Positions 25,484-33,571 of a stretch of DNA of 64,000 nucleotides are shown here, in pieces. The notes below the pieces were generated by a model that was given only the letters and a program-made list of their open reading frames with translations, did not search any database and was not told the DNA's origin. The number at the start of each line of letters is the position of its first letter. Position 1 is the stretch's first letter. This stretch comes from Oscillospiraceae bacterium (lineage in GTDB: Bacteria; Bacillota; Clostridia; Oscillospirales; Oscillospiraceae). Made by a program: the position numbers and the translations under genes. The stretch covers positions 2,914,001 through 2,978,000 of the forward strand of contig AP025583.1 in the NCBI GenBank assembly GCA_022846095.1, written 5' to 3'.

Positions 25484-26672
25484 TATCCAGCAAACACGCC
25501 ACTCCGGGCAGCTCCTTGCCCTCCATGAACTCCAGGGAGGCGCCGCCGCCGGTGGAGATGTGGGTCATCTTGTCGGCGTAGCCCAGTTGCTGCACGGCCG
25601 CGGCGCTGTCGCCGCCGCCGATGATGGTGATGGCCTGGGTCTGGGAGAGGGCCTGGGCCACGGCCTCGGTGCCCGCGGCGAAGGCGGGGAACTCAAACAC
25701 GCCCATGGGGCCGTTCCAGATCACGGTGCCCGCGTCCTTCACGGCGTCGCAGTAGAGCTTCACGGTCTCGGGCCCGATGTCCAGGCCCTGCCAGCCGTCG
25801 GGGATTTCGCCGGTGGGGACCACCTGGCGCTTGGCGTCGGGGGCGAAGGCGTCGGCGCACACGGTGTCCACGGGCAGCAGGAGCTTCACGCCCTTGGCCG
25901 CGGCCTTGGCCACCATCTCGTTGGCGTAGTCCTCCCAGTCGGCCTCCAGCAGGCTGTCGCCCACCTTACCGCCCTTGGCGGCGGAGAAGGTGTAGGCCAT
26001 GCCGCCGCCGATGATGATGGTGTCGGCGATCTCCAGCAGGTTGTTGATGACGCCGATCTTGGAGGAGACCTTGCTCCCGCCCAGGATGGCCACCAGGGGG
26101 CGCTTGGGGTTTGCCAGTGCGCCGCCGATGATCTCCAGCTCCTTCTGAATCAGGAAGCCGCTGACGGCGGGCAGGTAGTCGGCCACGCCCGCGGTGGAGG
26201 CGTGGGCGCGGTGCACGGCGCCGAAGGCGTCGGATACGTACACGTCGGCCATACCGGCCATGGCCTTGGCCAGCGCCGGGTCGTTCTTGGTCTCGCCCTT
26301 CTCAAAGCGGGTGTTCTCCAGCAGCATGATCTCGCCCGGCTTGAGGGCCGCGGCCTTGGCCTGGGCGTCGGGGCCCACCACGTCGGCGGCCATAATTACG
26401 CTTTTGCCCAGCAGCTCGCTCAGCCGCGCGGCCACGGGGGCCAGGCTCAGCTTGGGGTCGGGCCCCTCCTTGGGCTTGCCCAGATGGGAGCAGGCGATGA
26501 CGGCGGCGTTCTGCTCCAGCAGGTATTGAATGGTGGGCAGGGCGGCCACGATGCGCTTGTCGTCGGTGATGGCGCCGGTGGCCTTGTCCTGGGGCACGTT
26601 GAAGTCGCAGCGCAGCAGCACCTTCTTGCCCGCCACGTCCACGTCCTTCACGGTCTTTTTGTCGTAGTTCAT
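25479..26672 (-). CDS. pgk: Phosphoglycerate kinase
   Basis: The product is 397 aa, full length for bacterial Pgk. Motifs include [51 protein letters not shown] and [11 protein letters not shown], with the nucleotide loop near the end. It makes ATP from 1,3-bisphosphoglycerate. ATG 26672 overlaps the trmL stop (ATGA), and GGGAG lies upstream. gapA, often next to pgk, is not in the window. Confidence 0.98.
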   Translation of the reverse strand: MNYDKKTVKDVDVAGKKVLLRCDFNVPQDKATGAITDDKRIVAALPTIQYLLEQNAAVIACSHLGKPKEGPDPKLSLAPVAARLSELLGKSVIMAADVVGPDAQAKAAALKPGEIMLLENTRFEKGETKNDPALAKAMAGMADVYVSDAFGAVHRAHASTAGVADYLPAVSGFLIQKELEIIGGALANPKRPLVAILGGSKVSSKIGVINNLLEIADTIIIGGGMAYTFSAAKGGKVGDSLLEADWEDYANEMVAKAAAKGVKLLLPVDTVCADAFAPDAKRQVVPTGEIPDGWQGLDIGPETVKLYCDAVKDAGTVIWNGPMGVFEFPAFAAGTEAVAQALSQTQAITIIGGGDSAAAVQQLGYADKMTHISTGGGASLEFMEGKELPGVACLLDK

Positions 26673-27172
26673 AGTGATTTCTCCCTTCTTACACATGCCA
26701 TTTCGCCCTCCTGCAGCAGACCGGGGAAATTCCACTGCCGCAGAGCCTCGTATGCAAGGATTGCCACGGAGTTGGCCAGGTTCAGACACCGGGCCCCCTC
26801 CTGGATGGGGATACGGATACAGCGCTCGGCATGGGCGCGGCGCAGCGCCTCGGGCAGGCCCGCGGTCTCCTTGCCGAAGAGGAGCCAGCAGTCCGGCGCA
26901 AAGACGGCCTCGGTGTAGGGCCTGGGGGCCTTGGCCGTGGCCAGCCAGATGTCGCGGGCCCCCGTCTTGCCAAAGAAGTCCTCCAGGTTCTCGTACACCC
27001 GCAGATCCACCATATGCCAGTAGTCCAGCCCCGCCCGCTTGACCGCCTTGTCGCTGATGTCGAAGCCCAGGGGCTTCACCAGGTGCAGGCGGCTGCGGGT
27101 GGCGGCGCAGGTGCGGGCGATGTTGCCCGTATTCATGGGGATTTCGGGCTCCACCAGTACGATATTCAGCAA
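26669..27172 (-). CDS. trmL: tRNA (cytidine(34)-2'-O)-methyltransferase
   Basis: The product is 167 aa, a SPOUT-fold enzyme. Family signatures are [20 protein letters not shown] (start), [20 protein letters not shown] and [16 protein letters not shown], the knotted AdoMet site. It methylates the wobble ribose of tRNA-Leu. TTG 27172 is the likely start, five bases after GGGGGAG; a longer frame extends through the promoter and is rejected. It leads the glycolytic run and overlaps pgk by four bases. Confidence 0.93.
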   Translation of the reverse strand: MLNIVLVEPEIPMNTGNIARTCAATRSRLHLVKPLGFDISDKAVKRAGLDYWHMVDLRVYENLEDFFGKTGARDIWLATAKAPRPYTEAVFAPDCWLLFGKETAGLPEALRRAHAERCIRIPIQEGARCLNLANSVAILAYEALRQWNFPGLLQEGEMACVRREKSL

Positions 27173-27230
27173 GGATTCTCCCCCGTTCCGCCGGTTCGGC
27201 GCATCTGCCGCGTCCGATTCAACGCGCCCT

Positions 27231-27259
27231 ATTGTACTCCAAAATGGCGCGGATTTCAA
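27231..27259 (-). promoter_or_regulatory. Promoter of the trmL-glycolytic operon
   Basis: On the minus strand TTGAAA (27259-27254) and TACAAT (27236-27231) are 17 bases apart, about 60 bases before trmL. Confidence 0.65.
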
Positions 27260-27363
27260 CATCAAATCCGTCGAAAAATCCATAAATCTTCAATTTTGTA
27301 CCCCCGAAAAGTTGGAAAGGCCTCTATTCCGCGCGTCACGTTTTATAGACCCGTCAGTTTATA

Positions 27364-27392
27364 TTGTAATCCTGTGGGGGGTCTGCTATAAT
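27364..27392 (+). promoter_or_regulatory. proBA promoter
   Basis: TTGTAA (27364-27369) and perfect TATAAT (27387-27392) are 17 bases apart, divergent from the glycolytic promoter. Confidence 0.75.
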
Positions 27393-27442
27393 GGCGGAAA
27401 AGAGGATTCTCTTCTACAGCAGTGTAATGGAGTGTGAGCGTA

Positions 27443-28243
27443 TTGGTCAAGAAGCGCATTGTGGTCAAGGTGGGCACCTCCACCCTGACCCGTGACACCG
27501 GCAGCCTGAACCTGCATAATATGGATATTCTGGCCCGCACCCTGTCGGATCTGAAGGGCATGGGGCACGAAATCGTGCTGGTGTCCTCAGGGGCCATCGG
27601 CATCGGCACCACCAAGCTGCGCCTGGGGGCGCGGCCCACCGAGCTGCGGGTGAAGCAGGCCGCCGCCGCCGTGGGCCAGTGCATGATCATGCACATCTAC
27701 GACAAGCTCTTCTCCGAGTACAACCGGGTGGTGGCCCAGATCCTGCTGACCGGGGAGGACGTGGATTCGCCCGTGCGCTCGGAGCACCTGCACAACACCT
27801 TTGAGGCCCTGCTGGAGCTGGGGGTAATCCCGGTGGTGAACGAGAACGACTCGGTCTCCTCCGCCGAGATCGAGACCGGCAAATGCAAGGTGCTGGGCGA
27901 CAACGACACCCTCTCCGCCATGGTGGCCCGGCTGTGCGGGGCCGACCTGCTGGTGCTCTTCTCCGACATCGACGGACTCTACGACGCGGACCCCCACAAG
28001 AACCCGGACGCCAAGCTCATCCACACCGTGCGGGCCATTACCCCGGAGCTGCGGGCCATGGCCGGGGGCGCGGGCACCTGGCGGGGCACCGGCGGCATGG
28101 CCACCAAGCTCAGCGCCGCCGAGATCGCCATGGGGGCGGGCATCGACATGGTCATCGCCAACGGGGAGGCGATGTCCGCCCTCTACGACATCGTGGAGGG
28201 GAAGGACGTGGGGACCCGCTTTATCGGAAAGGGGAGGAATTGA
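27443..28243 (+). CDS. proB: Glutamate 5-kinase
   Basis: The product is 266 aa, an amino-acid-kinase fold without the C-terminal PUA domain found in longer ProB enzymes such as that of E. coli. Motifs are IVVKVGTSTLT, VLVSSGAIGIG, VIPVVNENDSVS, LGDNDTLSAMVA and LFSDIDGLYDADP. It phosphorylates glutamate in the first step of proline synthesis. TTG 27443 is placed ten bases after GGAG; GTG 27434 is the alternative. proA follows after one base. Confidence 0.95.
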   Translation: MVKKRIVVKVGTSTLTRDTGSLNLHNMDILARTLSDLKGMGHEIVLVSSGAIGIGTTKLRLGARPTELRVKQAAAAVGQCMIMHIYDKLFSEYNRVVAQILLTGEDVDSPVRSEHLHNTFEALLELGVIPVVNENDSVSSAEIETGKCKVLGDNDTLSAMVARLCGADLLVLFSDIDGLYDADPHKNPDAKLIHTVRAITPELRAMAGGAGTWRGTGGMATKLSAAEIAMGAGIDMVIANGEAMSALYDIVEGKDVGTRFIGKGRN

Positions 28244-28244
28244 T

Positions 28245-29492
28245 ATGACCGTATTGGAGACCCAGGGCATGGCCGCCAAAAACGCCGCCCGCAGGCTGGC
28301 CGTGGCGGCCTCGGCCCAAAAGGACGCCGCGCTGGAGGCCGTCGCCGCCGCCCTGGAGGCGCGTCGGGACGAGATCCTCTCCGCCAACGAGGCGGATATG
28401 GCCGCCGCCCGCGCCGCCGGGATGCGTCCGGCCCTCCAGGACCGGCTGGCCCTGGACGCAGACCGGGTGGCGGGCATCGTGGCCGGGGTGCGGCAGGTGA
28501 TCGCCCTGCCCGACCCCATCGGCGCCGTCACCGGCATGTCCAAGCGGCCCAACGGCCTGACCATCGGCAAGCGCCGGGTGCCCCTGGGGGTCATCGGCAT
28601 CATCTACGAGGCCCGGCCCAACGTGACGGTGGATGCCGCCGCCCTGTGCCTCAAGTCGGGCAACGCGGTCATCCTCCGGGGCGGCAAGGAGGCCTTCCGC
28701 AGCAGCAGGGCCATGGTGGCGATTATGCGGGACGCGCTGGAGGCCGCCGGGCTGCCCCGGGACTGCATCGCCCTGGTGGAGGACACCAGCCGGGAGAGCG
28801 CCAACGAGCTGATGAACCTGACCGGGTACCTGGACGTGCTCATTCCCCGGGGGGGCGCGGGGCTTATCCGCTCGGTGTGCCAAAACGCCCGGGTGCCCGT
28901 CATCCAGACCGGCGTGGGGGTGTGCCATGTGTACGTGGACGGGCAGGCCGACCTGGACATGGGCGCCCGAATCATCTTTAACGCCAAGTGCTCCCGCCCC
29001 TCGGTGTGCAACGCCGCCGAGTGCCTGCTGGTGGACCGGGCGGTGGCGGGGGACTTCCTGCCCATGGCCTGGGAGCTGTTGAAGACTAAAAACGTGGAGC
29101 TGCGGGGCTGTCCCGAGGCCCGGGCCATCCTGGGCGACTGGGTGACGCCCGCCGCGGAGGAGGACTGGGACACCGAGTTTGGGGACTACATCCTGGCCGT
29201 GAAGGTGGTGTCCGGCCCCGGCGAGGCCATCGAATTTATCAACGCCCACGGCACCGGCCACTCGGAGGCCATCGTCACCGACAACTACTTCACCGCCCAG
29301 CGCTTCCTGGACGAGGTGGACGCGGCGGCGGTGTACGTCAACGCCTCCACCCGCTTCACCGACGGCGGTGAGTTCGGCCAGGGGTGCGAAATCGGCATCT
29401 CCACCCAGAAGATGCACGCCCGGGGCCCCATGGGCCTGGAGGAGCTGACCAGCTCCAAGTACATCGTCTACGGCACGGGACAGACCCGCTGA
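28245..29492 (+). CDS. proA: Glutamate-5-semialdehyde dehydrogenase (gamma-glutamyl phosphate reductase)
   Basis: The product is 415 aa, full length. It has the aldehyde-dehydrogenase superfamily pattern of ProA: VPLGVIGIIYEARPNVTVDA, CLKSGNAVILRGGKEA, LIPRGGAGLI, and the catalytic Cys region FNAKCSRPSVCNAAE. It reduces gamma-glutamyl phosphate with NADPH. The ATG at 28245 starts one base after the proB stop, with AAGGGGAGGA inside the end of proB. The unstable product of ProB is passed on directly, which fits the tight coupling. Confidence 0.97.
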   Translation: MTVLETQGMAAKNAARRLAVAASAQKDAALEAVAAALEARRDEILSANEADMAAARAAGMRPALQDRLALDADRVAGIVAGVRQVIALPDPIGAVTGMSKRPNGLTIGKRRVPLGVIGIIYEARPNVTVDAAALCLKSGNAVILRGGKEAFRSSRAMVAIMRDALEAAGLPRDCIALVEDTSRESANELMNLTGYLDVLIPRGGAGLIRSVCQNARVPVIQTGVGVCHVYVDGQADLDMGARIIFNAKCSRPSVCNAAECLLVDRAVAGDFLPMAWELLKTKNVELRGCPEARAILGDWVTPAAEEDWDTEFGDYILAVKVVSGPGEAIEFINAHGTGHSEAIVTDNYFTAQRFLDEVDAAAVYVNASTRFTDGGEFGQGCEIGISTQKMHARGPMGLEELTSSKYIVYGTGQTR

Positions 29493-29510
29493 GCATAGGA
29501 TGGGGTGTAT

Positions 29511-29654
29511 CTGAGAATTGGCGGAATGGCGAATGGCGAGGGATTTTCCCGTCAGGCAAGCCAATTTTTCGCAGGAATCCTGGGTGGATTGCAAAGAAAA
29601 TTGGCGAAGCATGGCGGAAAAAGACCCGCCATGCGGCGTTTTGACGATTCTCAG
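29511..29654. repeat. 144-base element with terminal inverted repeats and inner hairpins
   Basis: CTGAGAAT (29511-29518) and ATTCTCAG (29647-29654) bound the block. Inside are GCCAATTTT/AAAATTGGC (29560-29605) and GCATGGCGG/CCGCCATGC (29609-29634). No ORF fits. It could be a tiny non-autonomous element or a structured RNA; no second copy was seen here. Confidence 0.5.
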
Positions 29655-29693
29655 GTGCACCCCGAGGCGGCCCGGAGTTGGGAGTTCATGCTA

Positions 29694-29736
29694 CATACGG
29701 CGCGGCTGGTAGAACCTGTACCCGCCGCGCCGTATG
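29694..29736 (+). promoter_or_regulatory. Hairpin upstream of a hypothetical gene
   Basis: CATACGGCGCGG pairs perfectly with CCGCGCCGTATG over a 19-base loop, ending 12 bases before the ribosome site of the gene at 29762. It could be a proA terminator without T run or a leader structure. Confidence 0.45.
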
Positions 29737-29761
29737 AATTTCCCATCGGAGGTGCCGCTTG

Positions 29762-30133
29762 ATGAAAACGCGCGAACTGGAGCTGGCCGGCAGCGACTAC
29801 GTGGTCTACGACCTGGGCGAGCTCGCCCCCTCCGGACGGGGGCGGATCGTGGAGTTCTCCCTGCGCCTGAAGGACATCCTGCCCGACCGGCGGGTGGCGG
29901 TGGCGGTGGAGCTGCGCGAGCAGGACACCCAGGAGCGGGAGTTTCCCCGCGGCCTGCGCACCTACGCCGTGCCGCCCCACGACGGCCCGGTCCGGGACGT
30001 GGTGCTGCGCCCCATCCGCTTCATCCTGCCCGAGGAGCTGGACGTGAGCCGCGACGGCCTGCGCCGCCTCACCGTGCGGGTGGACGCCCACTATATCGAC
30101 TCCGGCGGGCTGTGCATCCTGCCCGAGGCATAA
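29762..30133 (+). CDS. Conserved-looking hypothetical protein (123 aa)
   Basis: ATG 29762 is 8 bases after GGAGGT. The 123-residue product has no signal peptide or membrane helix. Strand-rich segments (GRGRIVEFSLRLKDILPDRR, VAVAVELREQD, DVVLRPIRFILPEEL, RRLTVRVDAHYIDSGGLCIL) suggest a beta-sandwich. I do not recognise the family. It stands alone between the structured block after proA and a terminator, so context gives no clear role. Confidence 0.7.
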   Translation: MKTRELELAGSDYVVYDLGELAPSGRGRIVEFSLRLKDILPDRRVAVAVELREQDTQEREFPRGLRTYAVPPHDGPVRDVVLRPIRFILPEELDVSRDGLRRLTVRVDAHYIDSGGLCILPEA

Positions 30134-30136
30134 ACG

Positions 30137-30167
30137 GCAAGGCCCCGCCATCCCGGCGGGGCCTTGC
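30137..30167 (+). terminator. Intrinsic terminator (short T tail)
   Basis: GCAAGGCCCCGCC pairs with GGCGGGGCCTTGC over a 5-base loop directly after the stop codon. The T run is poor. Confidence 0.7.
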
Positions 30168-30199
30168 TGCGGTTTGTCGTGCGCTGGATGCAAGCGTCG

Positions 30200-30575
30200 C
30201 TATTACATGCTTATTCGGATAAGGCGGGTGATGGTGGACGGGCGATTCGTGAATCGCCCCTACGGGCCTGGAGCAGCGGGCCGATGAGGGCATCGGCCCC
30301 TACGAGTGCCAAGCGCCGTATTGGGCATGGCAGTACGGGCGGCTTTTCAGGCACCTGTTGAACCGCAACTATTACCAAGTCTGGGCGGGTCATGTGCCGC
30401 AGGGTCCAGGTGTCCGGGGGACACCTTTATGCATTCGGGCGCAGCCTCCTTTGAAAAACGAAGCCCGGGTTGTTTCTTTCCGGAGTTCTTTGCAAGCAAA
30501 GAATCCCGCCGCCGGAGGCCGGATCTCCAAAAAGGAAACGGATTGCCGTGTCGGCCCCGCGGGGCCTCCTCATAA
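30200..30575. repeat. Interspersed repeat, copy 2 (inverted)
   Basis: This copy of the 6589-7046 element lies in the opposite orientation. It keeps the two palindromic units (near 30240 and 30280), the reading frame encoding AWQY.RLFRHLLNRNYYQVW (plus strand, near 30327-30390) and the block near 30480-30530. A segment of about 100 bases present in copies 1 and 3 is missing, so the frame ends early. The end near 30537-30575 carries an inverted copy of the GGCAATCCG-type palindrome also seen at 36232 and 61384. From 30576 to 30643 nothing is recognisable. Confidence 0.8.
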
Positions 30576-30643
30576 TAACACGCCGCCTTTTCCGTCTTAG
30601 CCATATTAAAAAATATCACTAATATACCTTTCCGACAAGCAAT

Positions 30644-30673
30644 GCGGGGCGCGGCCGATTGGCCGCGCCCCGC
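30644..30673. terminator. GC hairpin after spoIIR
   Basis: GCGGGGCGCGGCC pairs perfectly with GGCCGCGCCCCGC around loop GATT, seven bases after the spoIIR stop on the minus strand. The T run is weak. Confidence 0.65.
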
Positions 30674-30679
30674 TATTTA

Positions 30680-31327
30680 TCACCGCGCTTCCGCCCAGCT
30701 TTTCAGCTGGTCCAGTAGCTCGATTGCCTTGAATTTGACCACGTAGCCCTCGCTCTCCCCCGTGATGAGGGAGACCTCGTCCCCGCTGAAGCCGCCGTTG
30801 AGGGCGGTCTCGGTGGTGGTCTCGGTCACCGAGCCCAGGCAGAGGGGCGGAAAGACCACGCACCACCAGTTGCGCCCGCCGCCCTCGCCGATGACCACCC
30901 GCAGGGCGGTGTAGTTTCCGGCGGGCAGGGCGAAGTCGGTGTACTCCTTGGTGGGGAACCACACGTCCTGCTCCAGGGAGGCGGTGACGGGGTACGCGTA
31001 CCCCTCCTCCCCCACCACGGCCGCCCCGGCCGCGGCCATCTCGCCCAGCCGGGCGGTGATGGCCGCCTCGGCCTGCTCCAGCGTGGCGCCGGGGGGCACC
31101 AGATCGCCCGCCTCGGCCAGGATGCGGTCCCGCACCTGGAGCTTGAGGGCCTGGTCGGTCTCGGAGTCCGAGTTTGCGATGACGTGCAGGCGGATTACCT
31201 TGTCCGCCAGGGCGGACTGCTGCCCGTCCAGCCAAACCCCCAGCAGCGCGGCCGCCGCCACGCCCAGCAGGAGGGCCAGCTCCCAGCGGCGCAGCCGGTT
31301 CGGGGAGGTCTTTTTCGTCTTACTCAT
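30680..31327 (-). CDS. spoIIR: Stage II sporulation protein R
   Basis: The product is 215 aa with one N-terminal membrane/signal helix (about 16-33). The SpoIIR pattern follows: IRLHVIANSDSETDQALKLQ, VRDRILAE, and the C-terminal WWCVVFPPLCL. In Bacillus this forespore-made secreted protein activates SpoIIGA, which processes pro-sigma-E. Its presence indicates a sporulating organism. The ATG at 31327 has only GGTGATTTTTT before it, inside a hairpin (see terminator at 31335), so expression may be unusual or use another promoter. A sigma-F promoter was not clear. Confidence 0.93.
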   Translation of the reverse strand: MSKTKKTSPNRLRRWELALLLGVAAAALLGVWLDGQQSALADKVIRLHVIANSDSETDQALKLQVRDRILAEAGDLVPPGATLEQAEAAITARLGEMAAAGAAVVGEEGYAYPVTASLEQDVWFPTKEYTDFALPAGNYTALRVVIGEGGGRNWWCVVFPPLCLGSVTETTTETALNGGFSGDEVSLITGESEGYVVKFKAIELLDQLKSWAEAR

Positions 31328-31334
31328 AAAAAAT

Positions 31335-31371
31335 CACCGTCCACTATGTATTGCCTACATTGTGGACGGTG
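31335..31371 (-). terminator. Terminator-like hairpin whose T run abuts the spoIIR start
   Basis: CACCGTCCAC pairs with GTGGACGGTG. On the minus strand six T follow directly before the spoIIR ATG, so it fits an ispE terminator. It also buries the only ribosome-site-like sequence of spoIIR. Confidence 0.7.
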
Positions 31372-31394
31372 TTTTCCCGTTTTATTCAAGTATT

Positions 31395-32267
31395 TTAAAA
31401 TTCCGCGCCCCGCACCCCGGTGAGGAAGGCGTCCCGGTAGCTCTCCCGCAGCTCCGCCCAGGCCCGGCGGGCACCCGCCATATCGTCAAACAGGCCGAAC
31501 ACCGTGGGCCCGGTGCCGCTCATGCTGGCCCCCAGGGCCCCGTGCTGGATGAGGGTGTTCTTGATGGCCGCGATCTCCCCCGCCCGGCGGCGGGGCAGCG
31601 CGTCCTCGAACACGTTGTACACCCGCCGGGCCGCGCCGGCCAGATCCCCGGCCTCCAGCGCGGCGATCATGCCCGCCGTGTCGGGGCGGCGGCGCAGGCG
31701 CACCGCGTCGATGGCGGCGAAGAGCTCCGGCGTGGACACCGACCAGCCCGGCTTGCACAGCACCACGCGGCACTCCGGCAGCGGGGGCAGCGGGGTGAGG
31801 CGCTCCCCCCGGCCCTCGGCCAGGGCGGTGCCGCCCAGCACGCAGTAGGGCACGTCGGAGCCCACCCCCGCGCCGATCTCCGCCAGCCGGGCCGGGGGCA
31901 GGTGCAATCCCAGCAGCTCATTTAAAGCCCGCAGCACGGCGGCGGCGTCGGCGCTGCCCCCGGCCATGCCCGCGCACACCGGGATATGCTTGCGCAGATC
32001 CAGCGCCAGCCCGCCGCAGTCCGCCCCCACGGCCCCGCACAGGCGCAGGGCGGCGGCGGCGGCCAGGTTCTTTTCCCCGGTGGGCAGGAAGCCCAGGTCG
32101 GTGCCGACCCGCAGGGGGGCCCCGGTGCCCGTCTCCACGGTGATGTGGTCGCACAGGTCCACCGTCTGCATCACCATGCGCAGCTCGTGGTAGCCGTCCG
32201 CCCGCTTCCCCAGCACGTCCAGGGTCAGATTCAGTTTGGCCCAGGCCTTGGTCTCCATCCGCGCCAT
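31395..32267 (-). CDS. ispE: 4-diphosphocytidyl-2-C-methyl-D-erythritol kinase
   Basis: The product is 290 aa, a GHMP kinase. Motifs are AWAKLNLTLDVLGKRADGYH at the start, the phosphate loop PVCAGMAGGSADAAAVL and the C-terminal GASMSGTGPTVFGLF. It carries out the ATP-dependent step of the MEP isoprenoid pathway. ATG 32267 is nine bases after GGGAG. It lies six bases after the DUF1015 stop in the same direction. Other MEP genes are not in the window. Confidence 0.97.
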   Translation of the reverse strand: MARMETKAWAKLNLTLDVLGKRADGYHELRMVMQTVDLCDHITVETGTGAPLRVGTDLGFLPTGEKNLAAAAALRLCGAVGADCGGLALDLRKHIPVCAGMAGGSADAAAVLRALNELLGLHLPPARLAEIGAGVGSDVPYCVLGGTALAEGRGERLTPLPPLPECRVVLCKPGWSVSTPELFAAIDAVRLRRRPDTAGMIAALEAGDLAGAARRVYNVFEDALPRRRAGEIAAIKNTLIQHGALGASMSGTGPTVFGLFDDMAGARRAWAELRESYRDAFLTGVRGAEF

Positions 32268-32273
32268 ATGGCA

Positions 32274-33557
32274 TTACTCCCTGATTTTTCTGGCCTCCAG
32301 ATAGAAGCGCTTGTCGTGCGCCTCCCCCATCGAAAAGGTCTTGCGGGGCAGCGCCCCGTCCCGGATCACGGTGGGGAAGAGCTGCTCCTTGCCCAGGGCG
32401 GGCAGCAGGAAGGCCAGGTTCCCCGGCCTTTCGGCCAGCGCCCGGGCCACCTGGGCGCCGTGGATATAGTCGATGCGCCCCCCGTGGGCCTGGACGTAGG
32501 CGTCCAGGAAGGGCTGGAGGGTGCCCACCTCCAGCTGGGCGGCGGGGTGGGGCACGGTGACCGCCCCCCTGCCCCCGGCGTGGACGTAGCGCAGCACGTG
32601 CCCGTCCCCCTCCCCCGGATACGCGCCGGGGTAGGCGCAGGCCAGCGCCTCTATCACCGCCTCCGGCTCCACGCCGAAGAGCACCCGGTGGATGGCCTCG
32701 AACTCCAGGGAGGCGTCGTGCAGGTTCACCAGCTCCACCAGGGCGTACCGGGCGGGCAGGCGCTCCCACTGGTCCGGCGGGGTGAGGCGCTTCTGCCGCT
32801 CGTAGCACTCCTTGGCGGTGGCCAGGGAGTGGTTGCCGTCCCCCACGGCGAAGAGGAGCACGGGGGCGTCCTGGGTGCCGTAGCGGCGGTTGAAGGCGGC
32901 GGGGTCGGCCAGCGCGGAGAGGGCCGCGGCCACGGCGTGCGTCTGCGCGCCGGTGAGCTTCCAGCCCGCGATGTGCCCGCCCCGCTCCATCAGGTCGAAG
33001 TCGTAGACCTGCTCCATCTCCCCCTTGGCGGCGGAGAGGGGCTCTATCACCGTCCTGTCCGGGTCGTCGCACAGGAGCATGATGTGGGGCAGCTCCAGGG
33101 GGGCGTTCTTGCGCACCGCCACCCGGGGCGGGATGCGGGCGGCCACGGTGCCCTCGGTGGCCCGGACGGGGGTGTCCGCCCCCGTCTCGTAGTCGTACTG
33201 TTCCAGATCCACCTTGCCGATAAGGCCCCGGCGCAGGCGCAGGTTGTCCAGCCGCCGTTCCACGTACAGCAGGGCGCCGGGCAGGCACTTGAAGCGCTCC
33301 TCCCGCAGGTAGCGGGTCATGGTGTTGTTCACGTCCATGATGTCGGTCTCCACGCTGGGGCCGTCCAGGCAGCTCTCGGGCAGGATCAGCCGCAGGGCGG
33401 ACGGGGCGGCGCCCACGGTCTCCTCCACCCGCTGCCAGTACTCGGGCTGGGAGGTATACTGGTCGCAGGCCACCACGGCCCACTTGTCGTAGGCGCAGTT
33501 CTGGGGCAGCAGGATGTCGGCCGGGGAAAAGGCCGGGCCGTCGAATGTACCGGGCAT
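32274..33557 (-). CDS. DUF1015 family protein
   Basis: The product is 427 aa. It has the family hallmarks near the start (PADILLPQNCAYDKWAVVAC and DQYTSQPEYW), then ILPESCLDG and the motif LFAVGDGNHSLATAKECYE. DUF1015 proteins are cytoplasmic, often annotated as possible serine kinases or HTH-linked enzymes, without proven activity. ATG 33557 follows GAGGAGG by nine bases; a TTG further up would overlap the ribosome site. It sits between the archaeal-type mutase (14-base gap) and ispE, probably in one transcript. Its neighbours suggest a phosphorylated serine or glycerate link, which is only inference. Confidence 0.9.
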   Translation of the reverse strand: MPGTFDGPAFSPADILLPQNCAYDKWAVVACDQYTSQPEYWQRVEETVGAAPSALRLILPESCLDGPSVETDIMDVNNTMTRYLREERFKCLPGALLYVERRLDNLRLRRGLIGKVDLEQYDYETGADTPVRATEGTVAARIPPRVAVRKNAPLELPHIMLLCDDPDRTVIEPLSAAKGEMEQVYDFDLMERGGHIAGWKLTGAQTHAVAAALSALADPAAFNRRYGTQDAPVLLFAVGDGNHSLATAKECYERQKRLTPPDQWERLPARYALVELVNLHDASLEFEAIHRVLFGVEPEAVIEALACAYPGAYPGEGDGHVLRYVHAGGRGAVTVPHPAAQLEVGTLQPFLDAYVQAHGGRIDYIHGAQVARALAERPGNLAFLLPALGKEQLFPTVIRDGALPRKTFSMGEAHDKRFYLEARKIRE

Positions 33558-33571
33558 GGGCGGGCGCCTCC

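Noticed and set aside
29493-29761. The gap after proA considered as a tRNA or known riboswitch
   Set aside because: No cloverleaf, no TTCRA-type arm and no recognised riboswitch core; left as an unexplained structured block.
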